64,000 nt of DNA from Pseudomonas protegens. GTDB lineage: Bacteria; Pseudomonadota; Gammaproteobacteria; Pseudomonadales; Pseudomonadaceae. The notes beneath the pieces were generated by a model. That model made no database searches and was not told the DNA's origin. It worked only from the letters and a program-made list of their open reading frames with translations. The stretch's first letter is position 1. Each line of letters starts with the position of its first letter. The DNA lies in contig NZ_CP060201.1 of assembly GCF_013407925.2 (NCBI RefSeq), positions 2,356,001 through 2,420,000 on the forward strand, written 5' to 3'. Positions 51,976 to 63,200 of the stretch are shown here, piece by piece. The translations under genes and the position numbers were made by a program.

Positions 51976-52479
51976 TCAGTCGGCGATCACTACGATCGAC
52001 ACCCGGCGGTTTTCGGTGCGTCCGGCGGCGGTGCTGTTGGAGGCCACCGGCTCGCTGCTGCCCAGGCCGCGCAACTGGATGTTTTCTTCACGCATGCCGA
52101 CCTGGGTCAGCACCTTGACCACGCTCTTGGCCCGACGCACGGACAGCTGCACGTTGTAGGGTTCCTTGCCCGAGGCGTCGGTGTGGCCATCGACCCGGAC
52201 CTTCTGGATATCCACGCTGAGCAAGGCCTTGCCGATGCGCTGGACGATCTCGGTGCTGGCCTGGTTCAGAGTTTCCACATCGCTGCCAAACAGCACCTTG
52301 CCCGACAGGCCGAAGGCCCAGCCTTCATCCGTCAGTTCGAAGCCCTCCTGTTTCAGAACCGCGATCTGTTTCGGGGTCAGACCTTTGGGCGGCACGCTCT
52401 GGCAGCCAGCCAGGGCCAGCAGGGCCATGAATACCAGGGTACTGAACAGTCGAACCGAACGTTGCGTCATTGAGAACAA
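51976..52479 (-). CDS. yfiB: YfiB, OmpA-like lipoprotein of the YfiBNR system
   Basis: This 167-residue outer-membrane lipoprotein has a lipobox LALAGC after a hydrophobic signal and an OmpA peptidoglycan-binding domain (VRVDGHTDASGKEPYNVQLS, RRAKSVVKVL, GLGSSEPVASN). YfiB takes YfiR away from YfiN and so turns on cyclic-di-GMP synthesis under envelope stress. The start may be 52479 or the Met at 52470. It is the last gene of yfiR-yfiN-yfiB, five bases after yfiN. Confidence 0.88.
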   Translation of the reverse strand: MFSMTQRSVRLFSTLVFMALLALAGCQSVPPKGLTPKQIAVLKQEGFELTDEGWAFGLSGKVLFGSDVETLNQASTEIVQRIGKALLSVDIQKVRVDGHTDASGKEPYNVQLSVRRAKSVVKVLTQVGMREENIQLRGLGSSEPVASNSTAAGRTENRRVSIVVIAD

Positions 52480-52484
52480 GGGAA

Positions 52485-53753
52485 TTAGCTCCTGTTTTGA
52501 ACCTGAACGATTGGGGGCTCCGCCCCCACTGTGTGTTGCCCGCCTCGCGAACCGCGCTTGGCTTGGTACATGGCCTCGTCGGCGGCGTTCAACAGGCTGC
52601 CGGGCGTCAGGCCATGATCCGGGTACAGGGCAATGCCGATGCTCAGCGACGTCATGATCGACAGGTTGCCAGGCAGCTGGATCGGCATTTCCATGCTGTT
52701 GATGATTTTGTCGGCAATGCGCTGGGCGTCTTCGACCCGGTGCAGCGGCGTCAGCAGCACGGCGAATTCATCCCCGCCCAGACGCGCGACCAGATCCTCC
52801 TCACGCAGTTGCGCGCGAATCCGCGTGGCCACCGCCACCAGCACCGCATCGCCGGCGGCATGACCGAAGTTGTCGTTGATCTCCTTGAAGCGGTCGCTGT
52901 CGAGAAACAGCACCGCCATGCGCTCGTTGAGCTTGCTGGCGCTGCGCAGTGCGCGGATCAGCCGGCCCTCGAAAAACGCCCGGTTGGGCAGACCGGTCAG
53001 GCTGTCGTGACTGGCCTGATGCGCCAGGGTTTCATTCTCGCTTTGCAGATGGGTCTGCCAGGCTTCCAGCTCATCGAGCAGGGCATTGAAGTCGTTGCCC
53101 AGGTTGTCCAGCTCGGCGATCTGCGCCGGCGGCACCCGCTGATCGAAGGCCCGCTCGCGCCGGGCCGCGTGAGCCACTTCCGCCAGGCTGCGCAAGGGGC
53201 CGGTGATGCCCCGCAGTTGCCGCCGCGCCAGGTACAGCGACACCCAGGCACTCAGCGCGGTGCACAGCACGATGCCCACCAGACCGCTGAACAGAAAGCG
53301 CAACAGGCTGCCGCCATGGCCGGTGACATTGACCGTGCCGACTTCGCGGTTCTGATGCAGGATCGGCAAGCTGATGGGCTTTTCCAGGAACGCGCTGGCG
53401 ACGTGCATCTCCAGGTTGGTCAGCAGGCCGCTCTCCGGACGTTGCCAACTGGCCAGCAGGCGGCCCTGGATGTCATAGACCTTGGCATCGGCCACCTCTT
53501 CGGTGGAGGCGATCAGGGCCAGGGCCTCGGTGGCCACCACACTGTCGTTGAACACCACTGCGGCTTCCACGGTGTAGCTGATGGACCGGGCGATCAGGTG
53601 CAGGTTGTGATCGGCATAGACCCGCAACGCCAGGACCCCGAGAAAGGTCAGGGACAGGCTGGCCATGCAGATCGCCAACAGCGCGACGATCAGGTGGCCG
53701 CGACCTATGACCGACCGCAGGGTGGGGCGGGCCTTGGGCTTGAACCACTTCAT
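52485..53753 (-). CDS. yfiN: YfiN (TpbB), membrane diguanylate cyclase
   Basis: This 422-residue inner-membrane enzyme makes cyclic-di-GMP. It has a first membrane helix (LIVALLAICMASLSLTFLGV), a ~120-residue periplasmic domain, a second helix (FLFSGLVGIVLCTALSAWVS), a HAMP linker (ITGPLRSLAEVAHAARRERA) and a GGDEF domain with the intact catalytic motif LGGDEFAVLL near residue 326. The ATG at 53753 overlaps the yfiR stop by ATGA. YfiR represses it from the periplasm. Confidence 0.92.
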   Translation of the reverse strand: MKWFKPKARPTLRSVIGRGHLIVALLAICMASLSLTFLGVLALRVYADHNLHLIARSISYTVEAAVVFNDSVVATEALALIASTEEVADAKVYDIQGRLLASWQRPESGLLTNLEMHVASAFLEKPISLPILHQNREVGTVNVTGHGGSLLRFLFSGLVGIVLCTALSAWVSLYLARRQLRGITGPLRSLAEVAHAARRERAFDQRVPPAQIAELDNLGNDFNALLDELEAWQTHLQSENETLAHQASHDSLTGLPNRAFFEGRLIRALRSASKLNERMAVLFLDSDRFKEINDNFGHAAGDAVLVAVATRIRAQLREEDLVARLGGDEFAVLLTPLHRVEDAQRIADKIINSMEMPIQLPGNLSIMTSLSIGIALYPDHGLTPGSLLNAADEAMYQAKRGSRGGQHTVGAEPPIVQVQNRS

Positions 53754-54331
53754 GGGGCCGCCGGACGACGACGAGACAATTGCAGCACGCTGGGATGAAT
53801 CTTCACCCCGCTGCGGGCCACCGAGTCCAGATTGACCTCGAACGACACCTGATTGTCGCTGACCCGCAGGCAGAACAGGCTGCCCACGGTGCACTGGTCG
53901 CCACCCTCGCTGATGCTCAGCACGGGTTGGCCGATCAGCGAGTTGAACAGCCGGTTACGCTCTTCTGTGCTCAATTTGCCGACGTACACCGAGTCGCACT
54001 CACTGGCCAGGGCCGGGCTGCTGGCCAGCAACCGGCGCACCAGCACGGGGCGACCGGTGGCCTGTGTCGTGCCCTTGAGCAGGTCATCGGTGTATTCGGT
54101 GGGACCCACCACGCACAACCGCAGCTCTGCGGGTTCCACCGGCCAGCGCGCGTAGCTGAGGATCCCCAGCACCACTTGCGTCACCGCCTTGGCCCGCTGC
54201 TCGGCCAGGCTGGTCGGGGTTGAAGGCTCTGACTGCGCCACGGCGCACAGACTGAACAGGCAAAGCATGGTCGACAGCACAAACTGTCTCCACCGCAAAC
54301 TGCGCTCTGTCCTCAAGACAGCCACGTCCAT
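53750..54331 (-). CDS. yfiR: YfiR, periplasmic repressor of YfiN
   Basis: This 193-residue exported protein has a hydrophobic signal (FVLSTMLCLFSLCAVAQS) and the YfiR core: VVLGILSYARWPVEPAELRLCVVG, ECDSVYVGKLSTEERNRLF, and EGGDQCTVGSLFCLRV with its paired cysteines. It binds the periplasmic domain of YfiN and shuts off cyclic-di-GMP synthesis. It is the first gene of the operon and its stop overlaps the yfiN start. The ATG at 54331 gives the signal peptide. Confidence 0.9.
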   Translation of the reverse strand: MDVAVLRTERSLRWRQFVLSTMLCLFSLCAVAQSEPSTPTSLAEQRAKAVTQVVLGILSYARWPVEPAELRLCVVGPTEYTDDLLKGTTQATGRPVLVRRLLASSPALASECDSVYVGKLSTEERNRLFNSLIGQPVLSISEGGDQCTVGSLFCLRVSDNQVSFEVNLDSVARSGVKIHPSVLQLSRRRPAAP

Positions 54332-54447
54332 GCAGGGATTCTCGTTGAATTTCACGGAAATGATGCCGCAACGATAGCACAGCCCGGGAAAATGCAGCGA
54401 GGCCAGCGCCCCGAAACGGTGCCGGGCTCCAGACTCGGACATCGGCG

Positions 54448-56529
54448 TCAGTCCAGCTCCAGCATCAACCCGCTGAGGCGCTTGACCTTGCGCCGCACCG
54501 CCTCTTCGAACACCCCGGCGCGGGGCTCGATCAGGCTGAACCAGTCCTTGGCCCGAGTGATGCCCGTATAGATCAACTCCTTGGTCAGCACCGGGTTCAG
54601 GGCATCAGGCAGGATCAGCGCGGTATGGGCGAACTCCGAGCCCTGGGACTTGTGCACCGTCATGGCATAGACCGTCTCCACATCATTGAGCCGGCTCGGC
54701 AGCACCAGGCGCACCCCGCCCTGGCCATCGTTACGCGGGAAGGCAACCCGCAGCACCTGCCGCCCCGGCTCCTGGCCCTCGGCTTCCGGCAGTTTCAGGG
54801 CGATGCCGATATCACCGTTCATCAGCCCCAGGCCATAGTCGTTGCGGGTCATCAGCACCGGGCGGCCTTCGTACCACAGCTGGTCGCTGTCGATCAGCCG
54901 GGCCTTGAACAGCGCCTGAGTGATGCGCAGGTTCAGGCCTTCGACGCCCCAGGGCCCCTTGCGCACCGCGCAGAGCAACTGGAAACGGTCGAAGGCCAGC
55001 AACACATTGCGCGCCCATTCGGTCCAACGCCGGTCTTCCAGGGGCGTGTCGGCGGCGGGACGCTGGCTGCGCAGCACTTGCAAGTAGTGCCGGTAACCTT
55101 GCGGTCCCTCGCCATGGCCCTCCAGCAGCAGACGCTCCAGCGCCCGGTCCTGCTCGCCCTTGAGGCTCAGGCCATACAGGTCGGCATGGCTGCGGGCCGC
55201 CAGCAGGCGCCGGGCCTCGTCGGCCTGTTGCTGGTTGACCCAACGCGCCAGCTGGCCAATGCCGCTGCCTTCGCCGAAACGCCGGGAGTGACGCAGCATC
55301 ACCACCTGCTGCGCCAGGGGATGCTGGTGCCCGCTGTCCTCCTGCAGGCCGCTGGCACCGAGGTGTTCGCCGCTGACCGCTTCCAGCCAGGCGCGCGTCT
55401 GCGGGTTGTACCAGCCGGCCTCGGCATCGCGGCACAGGTCCCCGAGCACGGCACCCGCCTCCACCGAGGCCAGCTGGTCCTTGTCCCCCAGCAGCACCAG
55501 ACGCGCGTGGATGGGCAAGGCATCCAGCAGATTGGCCATCATTTCCAGATCGATCATCGACGCTTCGTCCACCACCAGCACATCCAGCGGCAGAGGGTTG
55601 CCGGCGTGATGGCGGAAATGCCGGGTGCCCGGACGATTGCCCAGCAAACGGTGCACCGTGGTCACTTCACTGGGGATCTTCTCGCGCACTTCATCGGCCA
55701 CCGACAGGGAGCGCACCTGCAGGCTGATGGACTCGGTAAGGCGCGCCGCGGCCTTGCCGGTGGGCGCCGCCAGACGAATGCGCAGCGGTTTGCGGGCGTC
55801 CACCGCCGGGCCCTGGAGCAGGGCCAGCAGGCGCACCACCGTGGTGGTCTTGCCGGTGCCGGGGCCGCCGGTGATGATGCTGAACGCGCCACGGGTGGCC
55901 AGGGCGCAGGCGAGTTTCTGCCAGTCGATGGGCCCCGCCGCCTTGGCCGGACCGAACAGTCCGTCGAGGCGCTGCGCGAGGTTTTCCGGGGTGGCCTCGG
56001 TCAACGCCAGGCGTTGGCGCAGGGCGTTGTCGATACGCCGTTCATAGGCCCAGTAGCGCCGCAGGTACAGGCGCTTGCCGGACAGCACCAGCGGCCGCTG
56101 GCGGGACGCGTCGCCGTGATCCGCCGCCAGGGCCACCAGCCGGCTGCCGGCCAGGACCTTGCACCACTGGGCGCCTTCGAGCCCCGCCAGGACCTGGGAG
56201 GGCAGCACCGGGGCGCCGCTTGGCGAATCCCCTTCCGGGGGCAGGGACAGGGCGAAATCCGGCTCCTTGAGGGTTTCGAACAGATCCAGGCAGACATGCC
56301 CATGCCCCAGCTGGTGACTGGTCAGGGCCGCGGCCATCAGCACCAGCGGATCGCAGCCCGGGTCCAGCTCATGCAGAAAGCCGACAAAGGCCTTGTCCAG
56401 GGAACGCAGCCAGCCGCGCTCGACCCAGCGCTCGAGCAACAGCAGCAGGTCCTGGGCACGGGTCAGGGGGGCCAGCTCGAACGGCGCATCGGGCGTCTCG
56501 GTCAGGGGAGCGAACAGATCCGGGGTCAT
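54448..56529 (-). CDS. recD: RecD, alpha subunit of exonuclease V
   Basis: This 693-residue 5'-3' helicase subunit of RecBCD has the Walker A motif ITGGPGTGKTTTVVRLL at about residue 218-234, Walker B-like LVVDEASMIDLEMMANLL, and C-terminal helicase motifs TVHKSQGSEFAHTALI and YTGITRAKDW. The complex repairs double-strand breaks and destroys foreign linear DNA. It is the last gene of recC-recB-recD and overlaps recB by four bases. Confidence 0.95.
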   Translation of the reverse strand: MTPDLFAPLTETPDAPFELAPLTRAQDLLLLLERWVERGWLRSLDKAFVGFLHELDPGCDPLVLMAAALTSHQLGHGHVCLDLFETLKEPDFALSLPPEGDSPSGAPVLPSQVLAGLEGAQWCKVLAGSRLVALAADHGDASRQRPLVLSGKRLYLRRYWAYERRIDNALRQRLALTEATPENLAQRLDGLFGPAKAAGPIDWQKLACALATRGAFSIITGGPGTGKTTTVVRLLALLQGPAVDARKPLRIRLAAPTGKAAARLTESISLQVRSLSVADEVREKIPSEVTTVHRLLGNRPGTRHFRHHAGNPLPLDVLVVDEASMIDLEMMANLLDALPIHARLVLLGDKDQLASVEAGAVLGDLCRDAEAGWYNPQTRAWLEAVSGEHLGASGLQEDSGHQHPLAQQVVMLRHSRRFGEGSGIGQLARWVNQQQADEARRLLAARSHADLYGLSLKGEQDRALERLLLEGHGEGPQGYRHYLQVLRSQRPAADTPLEDRRWTEWARNVLLAFDRFQLLCAVRKGPWGVEGLNLRITQALFKARLIDSDQLWYEGRPVLMTRNDYGLGLMNGDIGIALKLPEAEGQEPGRQVLRVAFPRNDGQGGVRLVLPSRLNDVETVYAMTVHKSQGSEFAHTALILPDALNPVLTKELIYTGITRAKDWFSLIEPRAGVFEEAVRRKVKRLSGLMLELD

Positions 56530-59500
56530 AGCAGCACTCCCTGCTCCCAGGCGGGCTCGGCCTTGGGCGGCTCGGGCTGGCCCTGGAACATGCGGTCCAG
56601 GCGCTCGATCAACTGCCGTGGCGGCCGGGCGAAATACGCGCCCCGGCTCGCCGAGCGACTGCCGCGCAGGAACAGGTACAGGGCACCGCCGATGTGCCGG
56701 TCGTAGTCGTAGTCCGCCAGCCGGGCCTTGAGCTGGCGGTGCAGGGCCAGCAGGTACAGCACATATTGCAGGTCGTAGCGGTTGTCGAGAATCGATTGTT
56801 CCATGGCCTGCTCGGTGTAGGCGGCGTCGTCCGCGCCCAGCCAGTTGGATTTGTAGTCGGCCACGTAATAGCGGCCCTGATGTTCGAACGTCAGGTCGAT
56901 AAAGCCCTTGAACATGCCGTTGAGCAGCACCGGCTCGGCGGTGACCCGCGCCGCGCCCTGGTGGGTCTGCTCACGCACCCATTGGTCCAGCTTGAGCACG
57001 TCGACCTTGTGGCTGGCGAACCAGAACTCCATTTCGACTCGGTACTGGGTCAGTTGCCCCAGTACCACCGGCGGCTGTCCGTCTCCCAGCGGCAAGGGAA
57101 CTTGCAGCAGGTGCTGCAGCCAGTCACTGAGGGTCGGGATCCAGCCCTGCCAGCCGCGGCGATTGCAACGGCGGGCGATGGCGTCGCCGATCTGCCCCGG
57201 GGTTGCGGTAAAGCCCTCCTCCCCCGCCCACTCCAGCAGACCATGAAGGAAGGTGCCGGGGTTCGGTCCCCGGGGAAAGCGGTGGATATCGCCACCACTG
57301 GCGGCAACTTCACGCGGGGCTTCGGGATCGAGCCGCTCATCATCGAAGAGTTTCTGCGCCTGGGGGTTTTCCGGGGCTTCGGTGCTGCCGGCGCCCAGGG
57401 TGTCGCTGATGCGCAGGGCGCTGTAGGAGGCGATCCACCAGTTCTCCGCCGCGCGTCGAACCGGGATCAGCGGCTCCAGCAGGCTGGCGTTGTTGCGCGG
57501 CGGATGAAAACGCTGCTCATTGGCGACCGGCAGTTCGCCCACGCCGATGGCATCACAGCCTTGCTGCAAATCCAGCAGCCAGCGCAGCAACCCCTTGGAC
57601 TCGTCGAGCCGGGCACCACCGCCCAGCAGGTAGCCCAGGGCCGAGAGGTGCAGCACCGAGCTGTTGTGATTGCCGCGCTTGAGGTCGGCCACCCCCAGCC
57701 AGCAGGCATGCTGGGCCCGGGTCAGGGCCACGTAGAGCAGCCGCAGGTCTTCCGCCAGGCGTTCTTCGTCCGCTTGCGCGATCAGCTCCGGGGTCGGTCG
57801 CAGGCTGACCTGGGGCTTGCCCGCCGCATCGTGGTAATGCAGGGGTAGGCGGCTGCCATCCACCGGCTTGGTGGAGCAGATAAAGGGCAGGAACACCAAG
57901 GGGTATTCCAGGCCCTTGGACTTGTGGATGGTCACCACCTTGACCAGCTGCTCGTCGCTTTCCAGGCGCAGGATCTGCTCCTCCGCGGCCTGCCCGGACA
58001 GCGCCAGGTGCTCGGCCAGATGGCGGATCAAGGCTTGCTCGCCGTCCAGCTCCGCGGCGTTCTGCTGCAACAGTTCGGACAGGTGCAACAGGTTAGTCAG
58101 CACCCGCTCGCCATCGCTGCGGGCCATCAACGCCTGGGGCAGCTGGAAGTCGTGGAGCAGGCGGCGCAGCATCGGCAGCACGCCCTGGCTGCGCCAGATC
58201 GCCCGGTATCCGCGAAACTGCATGACCCGGGCTTCCCAGGCCAGCTCGTCCTGGTTCAGCCGCTCCAGTTCCAGCAGGGACAGGTTCAGGGTCAGGGAGG
58301 CCAGGGCCGCTCGCAGCGGACGCTCCACATCCGGCTCGGCGCAGGCCTTGAGCCACACCAGCAGGTCCCGGGCTTCCTGGGCGGCGAACACCGAGTCCTT
58401 GTCCGACAGGTACACACTGCGCACCCCACGAGCCGCCAGCTCACCACGCACCGCCTGGGCCTCCTTGCCATCGCGGACCAGGATGGCGATATCCGCCGGC
58501 AACAGCCCTTTGAGGGCCTGCTGGTCGCGGACAAAACCGCTGCGGCCCTGCTGACCGCCAACGAGCAGCTCGACAATCGCACTGGCACAAGCCGCCGCCT
58601 GCTGCTGACGATACTGAGCCCCGGACAGCGGCTGCTCGGCAGGCAGATGCCAGAAGTTCAGCGCCGGCAGCGCTTGACCGTCGACCTGCAACTGCTCCTT
58701 GCGCCCCTGGGCCGCCACCGCCAGGAACGGCACCGGGTTCCGGCCGTCGTCTTCGCGAAACAGAAAGGCCCCGCGCCCCTGCGGGCGCTGTTCGGCCTGC
58801 AGGAACACATGGTTGACCGCGCGGACCATGGCCTGGCTGGAACGGAAGTTGGTGCCCAGGGTGTGCAGGCGCCCGGTGGTGGCCTGGCGGGCCCGCAGGT
58901 AGGTGTAGATATCGGCGCCACGGAAGGCGTAGATCGCCTGCTTGGGGTCGCCGATCAGAAACAGTCCGGTCTCGGGGTCGTTGACCTCGATGCGGTAGAT
59001 GCTTTCGAAGATCCGGTATTGCACCGGGTCGGTGTCCTGGAACTCGTCGATCAGGGCCACCGGGAACTGCTCGCGAATCAGGGTCGCCAGGCGCTCACCG
59101 CCATCGCTGTGCAGGGCGCTGTCCAGACGCAGCAGCATGTCGTCAAAGCCCATCTCGGCACGACGGCGCTTCTCTTCTTCAAAGCGCTCGCCGACCCACT
59201 GCGCGGCGTGCTGCAGGACCGCGGCGTCGGGGCTGGGCAACGCCTCGAGGCTGGCCTTGAGCCCGGCCATGGCCTCAAGCGCCGGATGCTGCGGCGCCTC
59301 TCCCTTCCAGGCTTCGCTCATGCCGTCCGGGGTCAGGCGGGTGAAGCCGGTGCCGATGTCCAACGCCTCAACGGACGCGTCTTCGGCCCAGGCGCTGATC
59401 TTTTCAAACCAGGGTTCGAAGAAGCGCGCCTGCAGCTTGCGGCCGTCGACGCTCTTGCTGGCCACGCCTTGCAGGCAGATGTCGCGCAGCTCCCCCGCCC

Positions 59501-60218
59501 ACAGCCGCCAGGGTGCCTTGAGTTGCACCAGGGCTTCCCGGCGCTCCTGCAGGCAGGCCTCGATCAACTCGCTGGGCGTCTGCACCGAGGGCTGACGCTG
59601 CTCGCCGCCGAACAGCGCGCGAACCCGCGGCAGCAGTTGGGCCGGGCCGACCCAGTTGGCGCGTACCCAGTTCAGCGCATCGCCCTGCATCGGGTAGCAG
59701 AACAGCCGCCAGTAATCGCGCAGCACCTGCCCCAGCAGATCGCTGTGGTCGGTTTCCAGGGTCTGGGTGAACAGGCTGCCGCTGTCGAAGGCGTGCTCGC
59801 GGAGCATGCGCTGGCACCAGCTGTGGATGGTGGAGACGGCGGCCTCGTCCATCCACTGCGCGGCGATGTCCAGGCGATTGGCGCAGGCGGCCCACTGTTC
59901 GGCGGGGTATTGCGCGCGCAGCTCGACGATCAGGCTGTCGGGGGCGCTGATCTCGTCGCGGAAGAAACGCGCGGCCTCCGCCAGGCGGGTACGGATGCGC
60001 TCGCGCAGTTCCTTGGTCGCGGCGTCGGTGAAGGTCACCACCAGAATCTGCGGCGGCAGCAGTTCGCGGCCAAAGCCTGCGGACTCGCCGCCGTGGCCCA
60101 GCACCAGGCGCAGGTACAGCGCGGAGATGGTGAAGGTCTTGCCGGTGCCGGCGCTGGCTTCGATCAATTGGCTGCCGCGCAGGGGAAAGGCCAGGGCCAG
60201 AGGGGCTTGTTGACTCAT
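56526..60218 (-). CDS. recB: RecB, beta subunit of exonuclease V
   Basis: This 1230-residue helicase-nuclease has the UvrD-type motif I LIEASAGTGKTFTISALYLR, ALIDEFQDTDPVQYRIFES, motif KVVTIHKSKGLEYPLVFLPF and RLLYVALTRAQHACWL. The C-terminal nuclease domain carries GTFLHGLLEW and the catalytic YYVADYKSNWLG near residue 1113. It forms RecBCD with its neighbours, overlapping both by ATGA. The length is normal. Confidence 0.96.
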   Translation of the reverse strand: MSQQAPLALAFPLRGSQLIEASAGTGKTFTISALYLRLVLGHGGESAGFGRELLPPQILVVTFTDAATKELRERIRTRLAEAARFFRDEISAPDSLIVELRAQYPAEQWAACANRLDIAAQWMDEAAVSTIHSWCQRMLREHAFDSGSLFTQTLETDHSDLLGQVLRDYWRLFCYPMQGDALNWVRANWVGPAQLLPRVRALFGGEQRQPSVQTPSELIEACLQERREALVQLKAPWRLWAGELRDICLQGVASKSVDGRKLQARFFEPWFEKISAWAEDASVEALDIGTGFTRLTPDGMSEAWKGEAPQHPALEAMAGLKASLEALPSPDAAVLQHAAQWVGERFEEEKRRRAEMGFDDMLLRLDSALHSDGGERLATLIREQFPVALIDEFQDTDPVQYRIFESIYRIEVNDPETGLFLIGDPKQAIYAFRGADIYTYLRARQATTGRLHTLGTNFRSSQAMVRAVNHVFLQAEQRPQGRGAFLFREDDGRNPVPFLAVAAQGRKEQLQVDGQALPALNFWHLPAEQPLSGAQYRQQQAAACASAIVELLVGGQQGRSGFVRDQQALKGLLPADIAILVRDGKEAQAVRGELAARGVRSVYLSDKDSVFAAQEARDLLVWLKACAEPDVERPLRAALASLTLNLSLLELERLNQDELAWEARVMQFRGYRAIWRSQGVLPMLRRLLHDFQLPQALMARSDGERVLTNLLHLSELLQQNAAELDGEQALIRHLAEHLALSGQAAEEQILRLESDEQLVKVVTIHKSKGLEYPLVFLPFICSTKPVDGSRLPLHYHDAAGKPQVSLRPTPELIAQADEERLAEDLRLLYVALTRAQHACWLGVADLKRGNHNSSVLHLSALGYLLGGGARLDESKGLLRWLLDLQQGCDAIGVGELPVANEQRFHPPRNNASLLEPLIPVRRAAENWWIASYSALRISDTLGAGSTEAPENPQAQKLFDDERLDPEAPREVAASGGDIHRFPRGPNPGTFLHGLLEWAGEEGFTATPGQIGDAIARRCNRRGWQGWIPTLSDWLQHLLQVPLPLGDGQPPVVLGQLTQYRVEMEFWFASHKVDVLKLDQWVREQTHQGAARVTAEPVLLNGMFKGFIDLTFEHQGRYYVADYKSNWLGADDAAYTEQAMEQSILDNRYDLQYVLYLLALHRQLKARLADYDYDRHIGGALYLFLRGSRSASRGAYFARPPRQLIERLDRMFQGQPEPPKAEPAWEQGVLL

Positions 60219-63200
60219 TGCACAGCCTCCTCGCCAAGGGCGGAACGCCAGGGGGCGTCCAGCAGGGGGCGATAGAGCGTTTCGGCCCAGCCGCTGAACG
60301 TCTCATCGGCGATCAGCGCGTTGTAATCGGCAAATTGCCGGGCCAGGGCCGGAGTCTCCCGGCGCTCGCCCTCGCTGTTCTGACCGTCGCCATCGTAAGC
60401 CTTGCGGGCCGCGGCGGCGGCTTTGTCCGGATCGCTCTGCCCGAGCCAGGCAAAGGCGGTCTTGACCGCCACCGGCAGCGGCTGGCGCATGCCCGTCTGC
60501 CAGGCCAGCAGCAGGTTGCCGAGAATCGCCCGGGCCTGTTGCTGCTCCAGCGGCGCCAGCAACAGGCTGTCATCGCTGGCCACCAGCGCGGTGGTCAGGG
60601 AGTAGCCGCTGGCACAGGCCAGCAGGTGGTTGATCCAGGGTTTGATCAGGCGGTGCCATTTGCGGGTCTTGATCGAGCCGATGCCGTTGGCGATGGTGGT
60701 CACCGCCAACAGCCCGCCATCTGCCCGCTCATGCAGGCTGCTCAACCAGCCTTCCACGCGCACGCCCTGGAGTTCCAGGCTGACCGGCAAGGCGCTGGTC
60801 AGCGGTGTCGGCCACAGGTCCAGCAGTTGCCGGTAGCGCTGCAACAGGTCCGGCAACGGCTCCATGAGCTCGCGTTGCAGGCACTCGCCAAAACCGGCCA
60901 TGGGCAGCAGGCCGCTGGCTTGCAGGCGCTGCGCCTGGGCCTGTAGGGCCTGCTCCGGATGCGCGGCATCGCTCAGTGCCGCTTCCAGCAGACTGTCGCT
61001 GAGGCTGTAGCGTTGCAGGGCATCGAGAACGAAGGGCTCCTCGTCCGCCAGCGGCGCGTCCATGGCTTCGAAAAACACCTTGAGGCGTTGGCTGAAGAAG
61101 TGCCGTACCGGGTGCCGCAGAAAGTCCTGCAACTGAGCCAGGCTCAGGGCTTCATCCTGGACATAGGGTTCAAGCGGCTGGACGCTCATGCTGGGCGCGT
61201 GAGCCTGGTGCAGGACCTGCCATTCCCGGGCATAGCTGAACAGTGTGTCGCTGTCATGGAAGTAGCGGGCACTGAAAGGTTGCAGCGGGTGCTCCTGGGT
61301 CAGGGCTTCGAGCAACGATGCCTGTTCGTCCGCCAGTCGCCAGCCGCCGGCCAGGTGATCGCGCAGTTGGCCGATCAGCACCGAGGCGGGCCGTTCGCTG
61401 TTGTCGCGAATACTGCGGCCGACCCAACTGATGTACAGCTGGTCCCGGGCCGAGAGCAGGGCTTCGAGCAGCAGGTAGCGGTCATCCTCGCGCCGTGAGC
61501 GGTCGCCGGGGCGGTAGTCGCTGCCCATCAGGTCGAAGTCCAATGGCGGCTGGGCCCGTGGGTAATCGCCGTCGTTCATGCCCAGCAGACACACCAGCTT
61601 GAAGGGGATGGCCCGCATCGGCATCAGCGTGCAGAAGTTCACCGCGCCGGCGAGAAAGCGCTGGGACAGGCGGCCCTGATCCAGGCCGGCCAGCCAGGCT
61701 TCACGCACCACGGTCAGGGGCAACTGATCTTGCAGGCCGACGGATTCGCAGGTTTCCAGCCAGGTTTCCCGCAGGTCTTCCAACTGGCCCAGCAGGTAGT
61801 CGTCGTGTTCGGTGGCGGCCAGGAAGAACTGCTCCAGCAATTGCTGCAGGCGCTCGCCCCATTGCGCCGGCACCGCCGGCTCGGTGAGTTGCTGATAGGC
61901 CATCTGCAAGGCATCCAGCAGCGCCACCAAGGGACCGATCAGCGCCGCATCCAGGCCGCCGATCTCGTCATAGGGCTCGATGCCGTCGCAGGCATCGGAG
62001 CGGCCGACGGCGTACCCCAGGAGCATGCGCCGCAGCCCGAAACGCCAGCTGTTTTGCTCCAGTTCCTCGGGCAGCCCCAACTCCGCCCGCTGCTGGGCAT
62101 TCATGCCCCAGCGGATACCGGCCCCTTCGATCCAGCGATGCAGGGTCGGCAGGTCGGCTTCGTCGACACCAAAACGGGCGCGCAGCGCAGGGACGTCGAG
62201 CAGATCGAGGATCTCGCTGACCGGAAAGCGGCTGTCCGGCAGTTTCAGCAGGTGCTCAACGGCAATCAGCAGCGGGTCGCGGCCACGCTGGCCCTGGTCG
62301 GTGAGGGTGAAGGGGATGAAGCGGCGGTCATCACGTTCCAGTTGGCCGAATACCGCGCGGATGTGCGGGGCGTAGCTGTCGATGTCGGGGACCATGACGA
62401 TCACATCGCGTGGCCGCAGGTCGGGTTCGGCACTGAAGCGCGCCAACAGCTGGTCGTGGAGGATTTCCACTTCCCGTTGCGCGCTGTGGGCAATGTGAAA
62501 ACGGATCGACTGATCCTGCTGCAAATCGACGGCGGGCCAACGTTCACGGGTTTCGTTGAGGGGGCGCAGTTCGAGGATGTCGTCTTGCAACTGCTGGAGC
62601 ATGGTGCGCGGTTCGCTCTCGCTGAACAGGTCGATGCGCCCATCGCGAAAAGCCGCGCGGTAACTGTTGGGATCGTCGTAGCTGTCCAGCAGATTGATGT
62701 AGTCGCGGCCCTGTTTGCCCCAGGCGGCCAGTAGCGGATGGGCGTGCTGGTGCAGGGTTTGCGGATCCAGGGCCAGGGGCATGCCGGCTTTGCGCGCCTG
62801 ACGTTTGTATTGATGGCGCAGCAGATCCTTGTCGGCAACGATGTCCGCCCAGTGATGGCGACAGGGGTTGTGCACGCAGAGCAGGACCTGGCTGAAACGT
62901 GCCAGTCCGGCCAAGGCTTCCAGGGCCTGGGCCGGCAATGAAGAAATGCCGAAAACGATCACCCGGGATGGCAAGCCAGCGGGGGGCTGGTCCAGGCTGT
63001 TGATCCGTTCGATAAAGCGCTGGTGGACTCCGGCTCGACTCTGGGCCATGCCCTCGGTGCCAACATCCACAAGCAGGGCACGCCACAGTTCGGCTTGCCA
63101 GCAGTTGGCTGGGGTCAGGGCCTTGGCTTCGCCGCGAACGTTGCGCAATTGATGGCGCCCTGCTGACCAGTCTTCCAGCCAGTCGGCTCGATAGACCTGA